A stretch of 64,000 nt of DNA from Archivesica marissinica (Eukaryota; Mollusca; Bivalvia; Venerida; Vesicomyidae). The notes beneath the pieces are model-generated. The model saw nothing but the letters and a program-made list of their open reading frames with translations. It was not told where the DNA came from and did not search any database. This document shows, in pieces, positions 61,290 through 64,000 of this stretch (position 1 is the stretch's first letter; each line of letters begins with the position of its first letter). The position numbers and the translations under genes are program-made. The stretch spans positions 45,737,665 through 45,801,664 of the forward strand of contig CM026401.1 in NCBI GenBank assembly GCA_014843695.1, given 5' to 3'.

Positions 61290-64000
61290 GTGACAATGGC
61301 AATCAACAAGTGCATGCCTCTTCTATCTCCTTCATGGCAATCAACAAGTGCATGCCTCTTCTATCTCCTTTATGGCACTCAACAAGTGCATGCCTCTTCT
61401 CTCTCCTTCATGGCAATCAACAAGTGCATGCCTCTTCTATCTCCTTCATGGCAATCAACAAGTGCATGCCTCTTCTATCTCCTTTATGGCACTTAACAAG
61501 TGCATGCCTCTTCTCTCTCCTTCATGGCAATCAACAAGTGCATGCCTCTTCTATCTCCTTCATGGCAATCAACAAGTGCATGCCTCTTCTATCTCCTTTA
61601 TGGCACTAACAAGTGCATGCCTCTTCTCTCTCCTTCATGGCAATCAACAAGTGCATGCCTCTTCTATCTCCTTTATGGCACTCAACAAGTGCATGCCTCT
61701 TCTCTCTCCTTCATGGCAAACTAACACGTGCATGCCTCTTCTATCTCCTTCATGGCAATCAACAAGTGCATGCCTCTTCTATCTCCTTTATGGCACTCAA
61801 CAAGTGCATGCCTCTTCTATCTCCTTTATGGCACTCAACAAGTGCATGCCTCTTCTCTCTCCTTTATGGCAATCAACAAGTGCATGCCTCTTCTCTCTCC
61901 TTCATGGCAATCAACAAGTGCATGCCTCTTCTATCTCCTACATGGCAATCAACAAGTGCATGCCTCTTCTATCTCCTTCATGGCAAACTAACAAGTGCAT
62001 GCCTCTTCTCTCTCCTTCATGGCAATCAACAAGTGCATGCCTCTTCTCTCTCCTTCATGGCACTCAACAAGTGCATGCCTCTTCTATCTTCTTCATGGCA
62101 ATCAACAAGTGCATGCCTCTTCTCTCTCCTTCATGGCACTCAACAAGTGCATGCCTCTTCTATCTCCTTTATGGCACTCAACAAATGCATGCCTCTTCTC
62201 TCTCCTTCATGGCAATCAACAAGTGCATGCCTATTCTCTCTCCTTCATGGCACTCAACAAGTGCATGCCTCTTCTCTCTCCTTCATGGCACTCAACAAGT
62301 GCATGCCTCTTCTCTCTCCTTCATGGCACTCAACAAGTGCATGCCTCTTCTCTCTCCTTTATGGCACTCAACAAGTGCATGCCTCTTCTCTCTCCTTTAT
62401 GGCAATCAACAAGTGCATGCCTCTTCTATCTCCTTTATGGCAATCAACAAGTGCATACCTCTTCTCTCTCCTTTATGGCAATCAACAAGTGCATGCCTCT
62501 TCTCTCTCCTTTATGGCACTCAACAAGTGCATGCCTATTCTCTCTCCTTCATGGCACTCAACAAGTGCATGCCTATTCTCTCTCCTTCATGGCACTCAAC
62601 AAGTGCATGCCTCTTCTCTCTCCTTTATGGCAATCACAAGTGCATGCCTCTTCTATCTCCTTCATGGCAATCACAAGTGCATGCCTCTTCTCTCTCCTTC
62701 ATGGCACTCAACAAGTGCATGCCTCTTCTATCTCCTTCATGGCACTCAACAAGTGCATGCCTCTTCTCTCTCCTTATGGCATCAACGTGCATGCCTCTTC
62801 TTCTTATGGCAATCAACAAGTGCATGCCTCTTCTCTCTCCTTTATGGCACTCAACAAGTGCATGCCTCTTCTATCTCCTTCATGGCAATCAACAAGTGCA
62901 TGCCTCTTCTATCTCCTTCATGGCACTCAACAAGTGCATGCCTCTTCTCTCTCCTTCATGGCACTCAACAAGTGCATGCCTCTTCTCTCTCCTTCATGGC
63001 AACAACAAGTGCATGCCTCTTCTCTCTCCTTCATGGCAATCAACAAGTGCATGCCTCTTCTCTCTCCTTCATGGCAATCAACAAGTGCATGCCTCTTCTA
63101 TCTCCTTCATGGCAAACTAACAAGTGCATGCCTCTTCTCTCTCCTTCATGGCACTCAACAAGTGCATGCCTCTTCTATCTCCTTTATGGCACTCAACAAG
63201 TGCATGCCTCTTCTCTCTCCTTTATGGCACTCAACAAGTGCATGCCTCTTCTCTCTCCGTTATGGCAATCAACAAGTGCATGCCTCTTCTATCTCCTTTA
63301 TGGCAATCAACAAGTGCATGCCTCTTCTCTCTCCTTTATGGCAATCAACAAGTGCATACCTCTTCTCTCTCCTTTATGGCAATCAACAAGTGCATGCCTC
63401 TTCTCTCTCCTTTATGGCACTCAACAAGTGCATGCCTCTTCTCTCTCCTTCATGGCAATCAACAAGTGCATGCCTCTTCTATCTCCTTCATGGCAATCAA
63501 CAAGTGCATGCCTATTCTCTCTCCTTCATGGCAATCAACAAGTGCATGCCTCTTCTCTCTCCTTCATGGCACTCAACAAGTGCATGCCTCTTCTCTCTCC
63601 TTCATGGCAATCAACAAGTGCATGCCTCTTCTCTCTCCTTCATGGCACTCAACAAGTGCATGCCTCTTCTCTCTCCTTCATGGCAATCAACAAGTGCATG
63701 CCTCTTCTCTCTCCTTCATGGCAATCAACAAGTGCATGCCTCTTCTCTCTCCTTCATGGCATCAACAAGTGCATGCCTCTTCTCTCTCCTTCATGGCAAT
63801 CACAAGTGCATGCCTCTTCTATCTCCTTCATGGCACTCAACAAGTGCATGCCTCTTCTATCTCCTTCATGGCACTCAACAAGTGCATGCCTCTTCTATCT
63901 CCTTTATGGCACTCAACAAGTGCATGCCTCTTCTCTCTCCGTTATGGCAATCAACAAGTGCATGCCTCTTCTATCTCCTTTATGGCAATCAACAAGTGCA
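61290..64000 (+). repeat. 38-bp tandem array running off the right edge
   Basis: About 71 copies of GGCAATCAACAAGTGCATGC followed by CTCTTCTATCTCCTTCAT, with CACTCAAC, TTTATGG and CTCTCTCC variants. It occupies the intron after exon 7. The 590-codon open frame is an artefact. Confidence 0.95.

Noticed and set aside
61348..63120. 590-codon open frame in the 38-bp array
   Set aside because: 38 is not divisible by 3 and the protein simply cycles the three frames of the repeat; overlapping frames are open too.

Overview
This is a eukaryotic, invertebrate animal window. A lophotrochozoan, probably a mollusc and perhaps a bivalve, is my inference from the compact exons in long introns, abundant tRNA-derived SINEs, decayed LINE pieces and very large tandem arrays. 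Nothing suggests a prokaryote: there are no operons and no ribosome-binding sites, and the longest open frames are artefacts of repeats.

The one intact gene I can support is on the + strand from 31090 to the right edge. It is a cation diffusion facilitator (CDF) metal transporter of the Mn-CDF / metal-tolerance-protein type. I placed its exons by hand at 31090-31269, 32511-32640, 39156-39261, 39842-39989, then EITHER 47273-47429 OR 51400-51556, then 59008-59178 and 60820-60948. Every junction has GT/AG ends and a matching phase. The sixth transmembrane helix and the C-terminal domain lie beyond 64000. The key result is that the exon carrying TM2 and the first DxxxD metal site is duplicated. 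Both copies are exactly 157 bp with the same phases and about 79% protein identity. Using both, or neither, brings an early stop, so exactly one must be used (mutually exclusive splicing).

Layout. 1-3375: 61/55-bp satellite. 4246-8173: 17/15-bp satellite. 9155-10647: an uninterrupted (CA)n of about 1.49 kb next to a SINE tail and a LINE 3' end. 10.7-18 kb: SINEs, a strong palindrome, a 29-bp array and a 47-bp array. 18096-22683: a 4.6-kb terminal-inverted-repeat transposon holding a decayed, intron-containing nuclease-like gene. 22.7-29.6 kb: SINEs, MITEs and a LINE fragment. 29.65-30.69 kb: a 38-bp array just upstream of the transporter start codon. 31-61 kb: the transporter, whose introns contain arrays of 19, 51, 33, 38, 35, 26, 24, 12 and 15 bp, two head-to-head dead LINEs, MITEs and SINEs. 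61.28-64 kb: another 38-bp array running off the edge.

Tandem arrays make up roughly 40-45% of the window. Several press directly on gene parts: the 51-bp array repeats the exon-3 splice acceptor, the 33-bp array ends about 20 bp before exon 4, a SINE runs up to the exon-2 polypyrimidine tract, and a MITE begins 9 bp inside the donor side of the exon-6 intron. A 1000-base N gap sits inside the 35-bp array between the alternative exons, so the true length there is unknown.
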